Shown here: piece after piece, positions 10,632 through 21,700 of the stretch
How the letters are laid out: each line of letters opens with the position of its first letter
Position numbering within the stretch: position 1 is the first letter of the stretch
Origin: Dipteris shenzhenensis
Lineage: Eukaryota; Polypodiophyta; Polypodiopsida; Gleicheniales
DNA length: 64,000 bases
Assembly: GCA_047967505.1 (NCBI GenBank)
Contig: CM106539.1
Direction: 5' to 3' (one strand)
Made by a program: the position numbers and the translations under genes
The notes under the pieces: generated by a model
What the model saw: the letters and a program-made list of their open reading frames with translations, nothing else
Told to the model about the DNA's origin: nothing
Databases searched by the model: none

Positions 10632-11664
10632 TCAAGGGCGAGGTTTATTGTGTGTGCTTTTGCATCCCTCATAGATTGGAGTTTCTCCAATGCTATCAGT
10701 TTCTTGAACTTTAGATTCTCGTAGTGGTCTTGGCATTGCTATTGGCACACTGCCACTTGTGTAATTCTTGAAGTACTCCAGCACTTCTTGAAGATCGGCC
10801 TCCGATGGTGTTGAACTAGCTTGACATGTGCCATGTGTATTGGGTGGCATAGTTTCATTCACCAATTTGTTAGGCTCTTTTTTACTTTCTTTTTCTGAAG
10901 TCTCTTGATCGAGCTTCATCCGCACATGTGGCTTATATTTTCAAAACTTCTTACATTGGGAACTGTGGGGTAACTTCTCCACTGGTACGGTGTTTCCCAG
11001 TAAGGGTTCATTTGCTGTGCATACTCCTTCCAGTCCCTTAGGGGACCATTCAAGAGGTGGTGGTTCTGATTTTGAGGGAGCTAGCTTTGCAAGATACAAT
11101 TCGATGATCCTTGTTTGGACTCATTTGAATTCATTAAAGTGTGCAACCTTGGCTTTTCTGTGATTTCCTCCTTCATCTTTCTTGTGGGATCTTCTACTGT
11201 TATTCAACTTTGGAGGTTCAACTTTTGAGAGCTTGACTACCATTAGGGCATGCAGAATGGTTGTCATTATCAAAGATTTGATCTTCAATTTCAGCATTCT
11301 CAGCCTTAGTTTCAAGGTCCTACGGAAAATCTGAGTCATCATTGGTATGGGTACCTTCTTCCGGCTCATTATCCCACTCGAGGTCAGCCATAAAGAATGG
11401 CATCTCTAGATCGATTGGTTCTTCATGTGTGAGTGGAGGATCTACTTGTAGCACCTTAACATCTATCTGTGAGAAGATGGGTTCTAATGAGTGGTAGTTG
11501 TCAACGGTTGCCAATGTTTGTATCCAGTTATTGACATTGCTTTGTGAATCGCCCACTATGGCATGCTGTTGCAGGGGAGCTGATTTTCTTGAGATTGTTG
11601 TTGAAGATGTGTCATCCAACACTCTAGGCACAATTGGTTTTACAGCTCGTGTCCCCACATTCAC
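10632..11664 (-). pseudogene. gypsy-1 spacer between protease and RT
   Basis: Two or three overlapping minus frames (11,664-11,320; 11,369-11,121; 10,925-10,632) give a hydrophilic, acidic sequence without catalytic motifs. One part, NVNNWIQTLATVD at about 11,500-11,540, recurs in gypsy-3 as INWIHTLAALD near 51,800, also downstream of a protease. So this is a conserved element segment of unknown role and not random sequence. The segment ends before the RT. Confidence 0.6.
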
Positions 11665-11694
11665 TCTAACTGCGGTGTCGCAATTTTGGATTGT

Positions 11695-11952
11695 CTATCT
11701 ATCAGCTCCCCAGTCATGGAGGACTGATGCTTCCTGTAACCAAGGACGTCCCAGTAAGATTTGATAGGATTTTTTGGGGAGATCCAAGATTGTAAATTGA
11801 AGGGGAAAGCAGACTCCTACGACCTTTGTGGACATGCCATTTACTATTCCTAAGGGTTTAGCTCGTGAATTATCTGCAAGGCATATGTTGAAATTAGCCT
11901 TTTGCATTGGTGGGAGACCCCATTCTTCGTAGAGCTCCTTTGATAGGGACAT
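11695..11952 (-). pseudogene. gypsy-1 retropepsin-like protease
   Basis: A fragment of 85 codons with FNICLADNS, VNGMSTKVVGVCFPL and FTILDLPKKSYQILLGRPWL. This matches the second half of the retropepsin fold in plant Ty3/gypsy elements, whose signature is ILLGRPWL. The N-terminal DSGA active-site region should lie just upstream (about 11,960-12,050), but I cannot read it cleanly, so it is probably broken. The enzyme would cleave the gag-pol polyprotein. Confidence 0.75.
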
Positions 11953-12216
11953 TTACACCTGCTCCACCATCCACTATGGTTTGGACTTCATTATATGCCT
12001 TGTGGATCAAAGGCACAATAATGTTGTATATCTCTCTCACCCATCTGCACAGGGATATCTTCGATGTCGTTCATAGGTGGAGGGGAATTTGCGAGTTCAC
12101 CTTTGAAACTCTCCCAGAGATTGGGACAATTTCATAGGAGGGTTTGGATGGGAATTGACACAGGGCAACTCAAGATGCTAGAGAGTGCAGCTCCTTCAAG
12201 TTGACGTGGCGGTACA

Positions 12217-12850
12217 TTATGTTGTGGAGTCTATTGTTGGAAGAGGCTCGAGTATAGTATCAATACTTTGTGGGGCCAAGTCATGGATTGGATCTTGAGC
12301 TTGTTTCTCAGCCTCAAATTGAGCTTGTTCCTTTTGTATCCATTGTTGAAGTGCCTGAAAACGAGCCTTCTCCACTTCTGCATTTGGGTATGAAGCTGCT
12401 TTTATTTGCGGCTTGGAAGCTGATGTGGATGAGCTTGGCTGCTCATTGCTTGGCGGAGGTGGAGGCACTTGTGTTTCTTTTTAAGAAGTGTCTTTGGTTG
12501 GATTGGAATGTTAGGGTCCTTGGTGGCCTCTTTTTGTTGGCGTGTAATTACATTCATAGGTTGTGATATTACACTTGCCGGACCCAAGCTTTGATGGTCC
12601 ACCCCAATGATGCCGATTGGGATGTTAGGCTTAATCTCTGTTTGGTGTGGGACTTTATTTTTCATGGGACAATCCATACAGGCATGTCCTATGCCACAAT
12701 CTTTATAGAGTGGTTGGAAAGTAGTGGCGCTACCACGATGAGGACACTCTGTGATCTAGTGATTTCCTCCACAACCATAGCACTTGATTGCTGCCTGATA
12801 TGTGTTAGGACGTACTTGATTTGCATAAATTGGTATTAGACCCTCTGCAC
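12217..12850 (-). pseudogene. gypsy-1 gag, nucleocapsid region
   Basis: Near 12,725-12,800 the minus strand gives a zinc knuckle (CYGCGGNH...C, CX2CX4HX4C with a stop just after the His) and a second Cys/His cluster (CGIGHACMDCP). They are followed by a Pro/Ser-rich and Gln-rich stretch (PPPPPSNEQPSSSTSASK; QQWIQKEQAQFEAEKQAQ) that looks like a coiled coil. Frameshifts separate these parts. This is the RNA-binding end of a Ty3/gypsy gag; the capsid portion is not recognised. Confidence 0.65.
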
Positions 12851-13489
12851 CTTCTACATAGTACACTGAGTACTGCTTCATACTCAAATGGTGAGTCTAC
12901 TTCTTCGGCTTGTAATTGATGTATTGGAACTGCCTGAGGAGCTGGATTTGGTGCTCTTGGATATGGTCATGGATTTGGATTCTTGAGTAGTTGTGGGACT
13001 TGTGTCCAAAGGGGAGCATGATTTAGCCTCGGAGATGGGGGCGCTTGTGCAAGTGCCGGTTGCCTGTACACAAGTCCCACATAGGGGCCTTCACCCTGCT
13101 ACTCATATCAACCATTGAGAGCATATATGGGGCAAGTAAGAGGTGGTTTGCACCAACTGTTTTGTGTCCAGGTTTCAGCAGCCTATATATTCAGCTGTGC
13201 GCCTTCATTTTTGTGCAATTACTGTGCTTGTGTATGGAGAGAACATTGAGTGTTACGGGATTCTGGTTCTAGGTCGAGGATTTCTTACATCCATAGCTGG
13301 AGCCTACGTTTGTTTCTGCGCCGCTTCTAAGTAAGAATTCGAGCATGTATTTGTTGGGCTTGTAACCCAAGTGATTTGACCTTGTCCTCTCTTCTAGGAG
13401 GTATTGGGTTCAAGTCTTGAGGATATCCAAGTATGTTGCAAGTTCTGTTGACATTTGTACTGCTCAGGCTGCCTGACAAAAAGGAGTGA
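12851..13489. other. Unassigned spacer between gypsy-1 and copia-2
   Basis: No coding motif. It may hold the gypsy-1 leader and 5' LTR, since it lies just upstream of its gag, but no matching copy is found near the other end. A CCTATATATTC box lies at about 13,180. Confidence 0.4.
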
Positions 13490-13492
13490 CAC

Positions 13493-14584
13493 CTAGGGGT
13501 CAAGAAGACAGTTGAAGAGGCTGCCATGTGTGCAGCACACAGGCTGCCACATGTACACCATATGATTGTTCTTATTTAAGCTCTTGACAGGTAATAACAA
13601 AGGTGCATGTTGAGTTTGAAGCAGAGCTATTGCTAAAGTCTGAGCTATGTAATATAGAGGCAACGTGTCTAGAGCCAACAGGCTGGAGCAGCATGGCGAA
13701 CGACAAAGTTGCATTGCTAGTGCAATGCTTGGTTCATCATCAATCACATTTACTGGTTTATACCAGTTGCTCATCTCATCAAAAACAACATCTCTGCTCA
13801 CTGTAAACTTACGAGTAGAAGGCTTATAGCATCTATACCCTTTCTGCTGCAGAGAATAACCAATAAAGATACACTTCTCAGCTTTTGGATCCAACTTGGA
13901 CCTCAACTCATCTGACACATGAACATAGGCAATGCAACCAAAAATTTTCAAATGAGAAATATCTGGTTTCCTACCAGTATACATCTCCTCTAGCGTCATG
14001 CCATGTATTGTTGCAGTGGGAGTCCTGTTCATTATGTAAACTCCTGTAGCAACTGCTTCAGCCCAATAATAATCTGGAAGGTCTTTTTCATTTAGCATGG
14101 CCCGAGATACCTCTCCAATATGCCTGTTTTTCCTTTCTGCAAGTCCATTTTGCTGTGGGGTATGACTGCATGAATATTGCTGCTTTATGCCATGCTCCTG
14201 CAGGAACCTTGCAAACTCATTTGAGAGGTACTCTCCCCCTCCATCTGACCTTAGGCATTTTATTTGCAAGCCTCTTTCTTTTTCAACCATAGCTTTAAAA
14301 GCTTTGAAGTGCCCAAACACTTCACTTTTCTTTTTCATAAAATACACCCAAACTTTTCTACTGTAGTCATCAATAAAAGTGACAAAATAATGACAACCTC
14401 CAATAGATGCAGCTTTAGTAGTCCACAAATCAGAGTGGATTAATTCCAATGGCTTCTTACTCTCTTGAACATGCCTAGGAAATGGTTTCCTTGCCTGTTT
14501 TCCAAATTGACAGGCTTCACATATCTTATGCATTTCTGCAACCTTGAATTTAGGCAATCCTGCAACAATATTTTGCGACTGCAT
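13493..14584 (-). pseudogene. copia-2 integrase
   Basis: A long open frame of 363 codons. The N-terminal zinc region retains CEACQFGKQ. The catalytic core shows LIHSDLW (first Asp), FVTFIDDYSRKVWVYF, LRSDGGGEYLS (second Asp) and PQQNGLAERKNRHI (catalytic Glu). The C-terminal part has LKIFGCIAYVHV and the GYRCYKPSTRKFTVSRDVVFDE block. The last ~75 residues, after about 13,720, no longer look like a copia protein, so the ORF has read into unrelated DNA at the truncation. RT and RNase H are missing. Confidence 0.9.
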
Positions 14585-14739
14585 TGATTTAAGTCACTGT
14601 ACATTAACATGACCAATGCGTTTATGCCAGATATCAATATTTGCAACTACACTGGTCCCATGTGCAAACATTGCTGCACTCAATTCAGGCATGTCCGCAT
14701 CCAACGTAAACATCCAGCCCTTCTTCTTTCCTTTTTCTA

Positions 14740-15174
14740 TCAAGCGACCGTTATTTTCTTATCCTCAACAAAGCATCCATGAGGAGTAAATCTGACCTGC
14801 AATCCCTGCTCAACCATTTGACCAATAGAAATCAGGTTCTTGGTGATATTCGGGACATGAAATACATCAGACATGTATTTCTTTTTCCCATCCTGCATAG
14901 ACAAAGGAATTTTACCAATCTGCACAATAGGATGTGTAGTATCATCACCAGTCTCCACAAATCCTGGTCTTTCCATTTTCCTTGAATCCTGCATCGATTC
15001 TGCATGACCTGTCATGTGGTTTGATGCACCTGAGTCAACATACCACACATCATTTCTTTCTTCTGCACTTGTCACAGAATTGGTCATGTGCTGCACCATA
15101 AATAGATGCTCATTTCTGTCATCACCCTGTCTACTAAAAGATGCATAATTGCCTTGCTGCAATTTTCCATTCAT
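14740..15174 (-). pseudogene. copia-2 protease region
   Basis: 144 codons containing VWYVDSGASNHMTG, the aspartic-protease active site (DSGA) followed by the usual copia NHMTG. Further on is VFHVPNITKNLISIGQMVEQG, the end of the protease domain. The frame is interrupted between here and the integrase at about 14,590-14,740. Confidence 0.85.
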
Positions 15175-16057
15175 AATGTCATTCTACTTTTTGTAGCAGT
15201 ATTTAGCCATATGACCCATTTTACCACAGTAGTAGCATTCAACATTGATGTTTGCATTTTGGCTGCTCTGCCATCCACCACGGCCTCTTTGGCTCCCCCT
15301 ACCTCTAGACTTACCATGTCCTTCTCCATAGGACTGGTTTTCTTGAGTTTGCTGCATATTCTAATTTCTACCACGGCCTCCGGATCGGCCTCCTCTACCT
15401 CTGCCTCTACCTCTTCTAGCATTTGAGTAGAAGACAATTTCTTTTGAAGTTCCTCCTGAAGAAGATGCACCACCATTTCTCTGCTCTTCAGAAATTAGAA
15501 GAGCAAACAACTCCTCAAAATCAGGAAATTTTTCACGGACGGCAATGGATGTCCAGAACTGTGCATAATCCTTTCCTAGACCATTCAAGGTCACAGAAAC
15601 TAGACCATCATCTTCCACTAGCGACCCAATGGAAGCAAGTGCATCTGCAATTTTCTTTACCTTCATGTGGTAGTCGTTGATGCTCATATTTTCTCTGTGC
15701 ACATTGTGCAACTCCTGCTTGAGCTGCATTTTCCTGGCTTGCATATTTGTGCTGTACATTTTTGCCAAAGTATCCCATGCTTGGCGTACTTGCATCCTGA
15801 ATATGCACAATCATTGAATCCAAAATACTGATAGACAACCAGTACATAACTTTTCTGGCTCTCTCATGCCATCCTTTAAATGCCTGCATTTCTTGTTGAT
15901 TGGGAACATTAGGAAGAACTAGTTCTTCTTCATTTCCTGTAATGAACTCCCAATAGCCTTTTCCCATAAGGAAATTCGTCATTCGAAACTTCCATGCTTG
16001 GAAGTTGTTCTTGTCAAGCTTTTCAGTGACAATCTATGAAAGAGAATCAGATGCCAT
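15171..16057 (-). pseudogene. copia-2 gag
   Basis: Translation starts at the ATG at 16,057 (MASDSLS), followed by a TAG at 16,036-16,034 where Gln is expected. It then continues with KLDKNNFQAWKFRM, the copia gag N-terminal block, and a frame with WDTLAKMY...KMQLKQELHN, the UBN2-type capsid region. After it come a Gly/Arg-rich linker (GRGRGRGGRSGGRGRN) and, in a shifted frame near 15,190-15,240, a zinc knuckle (CYYCGKMGHMAKYC). At least two frameshifts and the TAG disable it. Confidence 0.85.
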
Positions 16058-16589
16058 TGTAGAACACTGCAAAATATTCTGTCACTGCAAAAAACACAGC
16101 TTCTGCCTCACACGAGCAAATCTGCAAAACTGACGAAAGTGGTATTTGACCACACAATCACTTCCTAGTGATGATTTTGCATCAACAGGCAATAAGGATG
16201 ATTCTGTAACTCCCAGTATCTCTGCGCACAGGCATACGATGCAATTTTTTACGGTAACTTTTCACCAACCTGTAGAGCAGTGGTCGCATAGCAAAAACAG
16301 GGTCTTTTTCTGAGTGCCTGCCAAAGAACTTCTGCCTCCAAAACGCACCCCAAAATGGCCTCGAATCAAAAAAATAAAGTCACCATGGGCTTTGCCCTCT
16401 CCTGTAGCATATACTGCCCCCTTGCCACACCGCGAAGGGCGTCTCAATCTGAGACAGTGCACTCTTACACTTCTGGTTGTGCTACCTGCAGAGATTTGCT
16501 CCCAAACTCGAAAAAGGAAAGCAACACTGGTCCTCTTACCAGGACACTGTGAACTTGGTTTGCTTTCTTGAGCTCCTTACCACGAACCA

Positions 16590-16602
16590 GGCACTGATAC
16601 CA
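16590..16602 (-). other. copia-2 primer binding site
   Basis: On the minus strand TGGTATCAGTGCC abuts the LTR end. It differs at one base from TGGTATCAGAGCC, the complement of plant initiator-Met tRNA, and sets the lower boundary of the LTR at 16,603. Confidence 0.8.
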
Positions 16603-17048
16603 TGTGAAGACAGTGGGAGAGAGGGAAGGAGTCTCACTTGCAGCTTTGTCACATACACAATGGGGGAATACACACAAAGGTGGAGGCTGAAAACAGTTTT
16701 CCTCTCCTTAGTTATGAAAGCCAAAAGAACTCTAGTACAAAGAAATAGGAGAACCCTATATGTGGGTCTCAAACCAAACTCAGCTAACTAAGGTGGCATA
16801 CTAACTGAGCCACGAACTAGAGTACATAAGGATAGCTGTCATCTAGCTATTATTCGTGAGTGGTGTACCAACCACATCTGCAGCTAATAAGTCAGTGACA
16901 TAAATGCACAACGGTCACCCTGGCATATCACGAGTGGAGCTCAATATCTCAACACTCAACACAATGCCCCAAAGAGTGTGGGCTTCATTCCATTATGGGG
17001 TATTTATACAAGTTGGAGAGCTTCTCTCTCTGCATGTAGGAATTATCA
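16603..17048 (-). repeat. copia-2 5' LTR (upper end approximate)
   Basis: Starts, on the plus strand, at TGTGAAGACAG next to the primer site. A minus-strand TATAAATA box lies at 17,001-17,008. The other end is taken as the CA near 17,048 but could be a few tens of bases further, because no second LTR remains. Confidence 0.65.
17001..17008 (-). promoter_or_regulatory. TATA box in copia-2 LTR
   Basis: TATAAATA followed by CCCC on the minus strand, well placed for the LTR promoter of copia-2. Confidence 0.55.
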
Positions 17049-17228
17049 ATTAGAGCTGCAATGCACCTTTTGACATCTACCCTCAGATGTATTTTTGAGC
17101 AATACGATGAGAATATGTCTCAGAAGATGACTTATCTACAAGAGAAATCCACTGATGTAGCAAAGGTAGCGCTACATAAGAAAATGCTCAAGGAGGGTGC
17201 AGAAGCCAAGGTAGAGGAGGAAAAATAA
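17041..17228 (+). CDS. Possible first exon of the GIY-YIG gene
   Basis: An open plus frame directly next to the copia-2 LTR. It gives a charged, helix-forming sequence with FEQYDENMSQKMTYLQEK and VALHKKMLKEGAEAK, ending at TAA 17,226. A GT at 17,210 (AAG|GTAGAG) could serve as a splice donor. The character (lysine/glutamate-rich, coiled-coil-like) matches the next exon, but linkage is inference. The insertion of copia-2 just upstream may have removed earlier exons or the promoter. Confidence 0.35.
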
Positions 17229-17575
17229 CAATATATTTCTTTTCATTTTTTAATTTGACAATTAGACAATACCAATATATTGCTTTTCATTTCTTTATTT
17301 CTATTCAACCACAATTTCGATCTCTATGCAGGATCAATTGTAGATGAATTTTGCAAGGAAAAAGCAATAATAAAATATGGCTAAGTAGATGAGGTACACT
17401 TGGATCCTTTAATATTATATTATTTTTTCACATTAACTTATACACCACATTAAGCTAAGATAATGTTTTCTAGAGCTTAAATCGATTTAAAAACAAAGCT
17501 TGTCTAACTTAGCAAGATATACACACGACATCGAAGAAATTGAAAACTTCAAAATTACACTTTTACACTTCACAA

Positions 17576-17730
17576 ATGAGACTTGCAAATGTTGCTAGAA
17601 GAGAATATGAGGGATACATCTATGGGTCCAACACATATTCAAACTTGCAAAAATTCATGAATGAATGTGAAGAAGACCTCAAACGATGGAAATTGGAGCA
17701 TAGTAAAAAAGAAATTATTGCACACGGTAG
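17576..17730 (+). CDS. GIY-YIG gene, charged N-terminal exon
   Basis: Open frame with ANVARREYEGYIYGS and MNECEEDLKRWKLEHSKKE, a strongly charged, probably helical or coiled-coil segment of no recognised family. The frame is open at least from 17,540; the ATG at 17,576 is a convenient but unproven start, and a 3' splice acceptor just upstream is equally possible. The exon ends at a good donor (GGTAG|GTAATAG at 17,731) in phase 2. The next exon begins after CTTACAG at 17,913 and completes the split codon as AGA, so the two join cleanly. It precedes the nuclease-like exon on the same strand. Confidence 0.5.
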
Positions 17731-17913
17731 GTAATAGTACTCGTAGAAATTTTGATCTCAAATAGTTAATATAATAATATATAAATAATGAAATATAAAA
17801 GATCATATCATAATATAAAGATAATGAAATGAAAAAGCCTATGTATAAATATTGTAGGCCTAACAAAGTACATGATCCAAACACAAATACATAAGTCACC
17901 TTCACACTTACAG

Positions 17914-17978
17914 AAATGAGGCTCAAAAGATGATAGATGATCACTCAGAAGGACCATCAACATTATGCTTACACAATC
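17914..17978 (+). CDS. GIY-YIG gene, small internal exon
   Basis: Begins after the acceptor CTTACAG and reads NEAQKMIDDHSEGPS and onward in the phase set by the previous exon. A donor GTGAGC is at 17,979; without splicing, the frame meets TAG at about 18,017 after an A run. The phase to the following exon is not resolved: it would fit if that exon used an internal acceptor at about 18,078 (AATCAG) instead of 18,060. No known domain. Confidence 0.4.
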
Positions 17979-18060
17979 GTGAGCATAGCAAAGCTGCTGA
18001 CAATAGAAAAAAAAAATAGCAAATATGATATTGAATGACTTTAACAAACCATTGAATTAG

Positions 18061-18226
18061 GAGGAAAACAAAGAATCAGTTGTTGCAGCAAAAGAAAAGA
18101 AAGACTCGAAAATCACAACAAAACATGTCACTGCAACAACGACGGATTCGGCTTTTGTAAAAGAAACTTATGGAAGAAACATTGACTTCTTCGGAATGAA
18201 AGACAAGATTACAGCCAATCAAGCAG
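18061..18226 (+). CDS. GIY-YIG gene, Lys/Thr-rich exon
   Basis: Starts after GAATTAG and is open to the donor AGCAG|GTACAT at 18,227. It gives KESVVAAKEKKDSK, a Thr-rich link, then YGRNIDFFGMKDKITANQA. It ends in phase 1, and the following exon at 18,323 continues the split Gly codon. The segment is hydrophilic and not recognised as a domain; it lies directly N-terminal to the GIY-YIG module. Confidence 0.5.
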
Positions 18227-18424
18227 GTACATTCCAATGTTAAATAACAAATAATATATAATCCATAATATTTAATCCATTAAAAATACACTCACATTAT
18301 TTTACTTCTTCACTTCTCATAGGATACATTGAAGACAACATAGTTGAAAGCACAGAGCATTCATACCACATTTACTGTATTCACTACATTGATAATGACA
18401 AACGATACATTGGACAGACAAAAT

Positions 18425-18769
18425 TGTTGAGATATGATGCCATGTGCACATAGATTAAAGGCTAAGGTATGTGCTAAGGAAAAAATTAAAGTAGCCACCC
18501 TAGGATGTGGACTACATGATGTGGAGATGTGGATTGAGGATATCCACAAGGAGAGATATGGATCAAAGGATCCCACAGACGTTGACTATTCAAAGGGCAC
18601 TCTCTATATAAGAGGCCTATCATGTATTGTTGATATAGCACATTGGAATAGATTGAGTGTTTCATACTTCCTTTCTTTCTCTCATGGAGTTTCTTCTATG
18701 GTTTGATCCTCCATGATCTTTATGCTCATTGAGTGATAGATTAGGGTAAGTATGATCCGCACTTTGTCA
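18425..18769 (+). repeat. 5' LTR of the LARD-like element
   Basis: 345 bp, TGTTGAGATATGATG to CGCACTTTGTCA, with a TATATAA box at 18,605-18,611 (CTCTCTATATAAGAG) and a pyrimidine-rich 3' part. It is directly followed by the primer binding site. Confidence 0.92.
18605..18611 (+). promoter_or_regulatory. TATA box in LARD-like 5' LTR
   Basis: TATATAA in CTCTCTATATAAGAG, conserved in the 3' LTR at 22,412-22,418. Conservation in both copies of a diverged pair supports its being the LTR promoter. Confidence 0.6.
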
Positions 18770-18781
18770 TGGTATCAGAGC
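18770..18781 (+). other. Primer binding site of LARD-like element
   Basis: TGGTATCAGAGC, exact complement of the plant initiator-Met tRNA 3' end, immediately after the 5' LTR. Confidence 0.9.
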
Positions 18782-21700
18782 ATAGGTATAGCTCTCCTAG
18801 TTTAGCTCATTAGTAGTTCACTATGATTGCTCCCATTCATAGATTAGTTTCAGAATGAAAGATTAGTTTTAGGTCTCGAGAGTTTCTCGCCTCTAGTTTT
18901 GAGAGAGAGATTCCTTGAGTTCATTTACATTGTGAGAGATCTTCTTCCGAGAGATAGAGAATTCCTTCCATCTTCGTGATCTTGTGAGTTTGAGAGTTTT
19001 GTGAGAGCATTTGAGAGCTCTTCATGAGAGAGTTGTCTCTTGAGAGAATCCTTTAGCTTCAGTTTGAGAGAGAGTGTTCTCCTCTGATTTGTTTTGCTGA
19101 TAGATTCTTCATGGAAAGAGTTACTTTCTACAAGGTCTTTTTGAGAGTATTCATTCCATTCTTCTTGCTTTCTCTAAGGTTTCTTTGAGAAATTTTTAGT
19201 GTTCTAAAAGGTTGAAAGCAGTGTCTTGAAGCCTCCTAAGCTACTTTCTCTAGTCTTAGTATGGTAAGACAAAACAACAGCCAAAGCTATCTATGAGCTC
19301 TAGCCACCACGAAGTAAGAAGCTGTAAGAAGGTAGCGAACTCAAAGAGCACGCTCCAACAATAGAAGCTCCAGGTGGTCTCCTACAGTCGACCTTTCACG
19401 GGCAAGCAAAAGCCTGCAAACGTGCCATACAGGGTTCCAAGGCGGCTCTACTTTGACTCAACAAGCTCCTTAGTAGGCTTCTTAGAGCAACAACGTTTCA
19501 CTCTTCCCCTGCTCCAGCTACAACAGCAAGCCTTCACCTCCGCCTCAACAACTTAAGCTCTCGGGTGACCTCTGCGGAGAGTATCTATTGCAAAAGAGCC
19601 AGATATGCCTTCTAGCCTTAGCAAACCTTGTCAGCAATTGACGGTCGCTCCACAACTGCGCCTCTAGTAGCTGCACACAACATATAAGGCTTTGCACCAC
19701 TGGCCATCACCAGCATAGCTTCCATGTAGCCGACACCAGCAACATGCGCTAAACTACACCTCCAAGCTCTCCAGTAGGAGTAAGTCAAAACATCGAGTGA
19801 CTGCGTTCGAGTGAGCCCAAAGTTTGAGCGATGCTTGTGATGAACTTTTTATAAACCTTTAGTAGCAATAGTTTTTTACTAGAAATGGTTGAATCTACAT
19901 GACACTATTAAATATTGTTCTTACTTATCTTTTGTATGATTCTTGGCAACATACAAAAAACTTACTATTGGGGATGACTCATAAGTCCATGCAAGTCAAC
20001 AATGATTCAATGAATATCAAATGAAAATTTATTAGCAACATACAAAGAGAAAACCTATTATTTGCGATAAATAGTAAATCCATACAAGTTATAAATGATT
20101 TAATAGATACAAAAGGGGAAATGTTGCAATGTCTACACCTCGAGGTAGTCACTCAAAATTATGTAAGGTAGCACGTGAGTTGAACGGGTTTCTTTATTTG
20201 GTGGACTTACATACAAACAACAATAGTCCCGCCCATGATATAGAAGCTTGTCCTAGACAAATCCTTCACAAAAAACTATTTGTAGCTTATCGATTTTTAT
20301 GCTACCATATGATTTGATTCATTTTGTACACAAAATGATCACATGAATAACTATGGAACTAATAAATTATTGATCACCCTACAACTATGATGCTAACAAA
20401 ATATGGATCACCTTCATATGTCCATGACCATGTATATACCCGTGGGATGGAGGGAGGGAACTAAGGACCCGAACTCTATATGAGAAAAATTTAAGAAAAT
20501 ATAGAGTTTGATAAAGATTAGCTCTAATGAAACAAAGATAAGTACCAACCTTCTAAAGATCTATAATTTTTACACTCTAACGTGATAAATGGATTCATTC
20601 ATATCATTTCAATCATTTTGACTACAAACATGACCATATTTGGAGTTTGATTAACCAAGTTATGGCCTAAATAAAATTGGTAGGAGGATATTGCTAGGAG
20701 GCCGCGATATCGCGGCCTCCTGGGAGGCTCCTCCTCCCATTATTTTTTGCCTTGAAAATGGAAATTTCACAAGAAAAACACATATTCTTACCCCTTTCTT
20801 CTGCCCCTTCTTCTTCTTTGACCCTTGCAAAAACATTGCCAAACATTTTAAGAAATTGTTGCTTGTATTAAGACAATTGATTCCTCACAATATCATGGGT
20901 AGGACAACAACTGTAAAAGTAAGCAATGCATGCTACTTTTTGAACATAAATCATCACACTAGAATGCCAATTTTATGAAAGTCCTCGCTCGAATTGGTAC
21001 CTCGCTCGAACACAGTCGCTTGAATTCTGGTAATCCTCTAGCAGGAGCCAAGGCTGTGGCCTCTCCATTAGCAACAATAGGTGAACTCCTCTATAGTTTC
21101 CTCCATCGTCACAAGGCTCCGCAATGCTCTGTAACAGCCACCTCCAACACCAAACTTATGGGTACGGGATTACAGTTGCGCCTCCATGATGACCAACAGA
21201 ATGCATGATCCAAGCTTCGAGCCCATGCAAATCTCCACGCCCTTGTGATGGGCAGTCTTCAATGCCACGACCAACAATGGCTTTAGCTGCTCTCTGAAGA
21301 TTCTCCAACGAACCACAACGATGCAAGATGTCTCGCAAAGATTGGTAGCCTCACATCGTTGTTCCGCTTGCCATCGTCTCTGGTTTCATTTTCTCTGGTT
21401 CTTCTTGACAAGATTTCCTTGACAAGACACGTGTCAAAGATAAGACCATGGTTAACGTCTTGAACCTTGGTCAAGTCAGTGAAGGTAGGGTTAGTCAAGT
21501 GAACCCATAAAGGTAAGGTTAGGTAATGGTTGTCTGCCATGTGGTAGATCAAAAGAAATCATGGTTAAGATAACTCACCACACTAAACCATGTTTATGTT
21601 CAAGTTTAGGATTGGTTAAAAGATTGCCATGTGGCACAGTCCCACCTAAGCACAATAGCTCTTGCTAAGCATAGTTTTTTACATGCACCATGTGAATGCT

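Larger units (their letters stand above)
1984..12850 (-). mobile_element. Ty3/gypsy retrotransposon relic (gypsy-1), split by copia-1
   Basis: Read on the minus strand, the order is gag zinc knuckle (about 12.65-12.80 kb), retropepsin (11.70-11.95), a long spacer (10.6-11.66), reverse transcriptase (9.68-10.53), RNase H (9.12-9.63), integrase zinc-binding region (2.76-3.18), integrase core (2.47-2.76) and integrase C-terminus (1.98-2.30). RT before integrase is the Ty3/gypsy order. The RNase H to integrase linker is broken at 3,187-9,114 by the nested copia-1 element and resumes across its 5-bp target duplication. The element has many stops and frameshifts, so it is long dead. No LTR pair was identified. 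Confidence 0.85.
13490..17048 (-). mobile_element. Ty1/copia relic (copia-2), 5' two-thirds only
   Basis: On the minus strand: LTR (about 17,048 to 16,603), primer site (16,602-16,590), leader, gag (from 16,057), protease and integrase. The sequence stops resembling copia after the integrase at about 13,490-13,710, so RT, RNase H and the 3' LTR are absent. The family differs from copia-1 (protease WYVDSGASNHMTG; Gly-Arg-rich gag linker). The upper LTR boundary is approximate because there is no second LTR for comparison. Confidence 0.85.
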
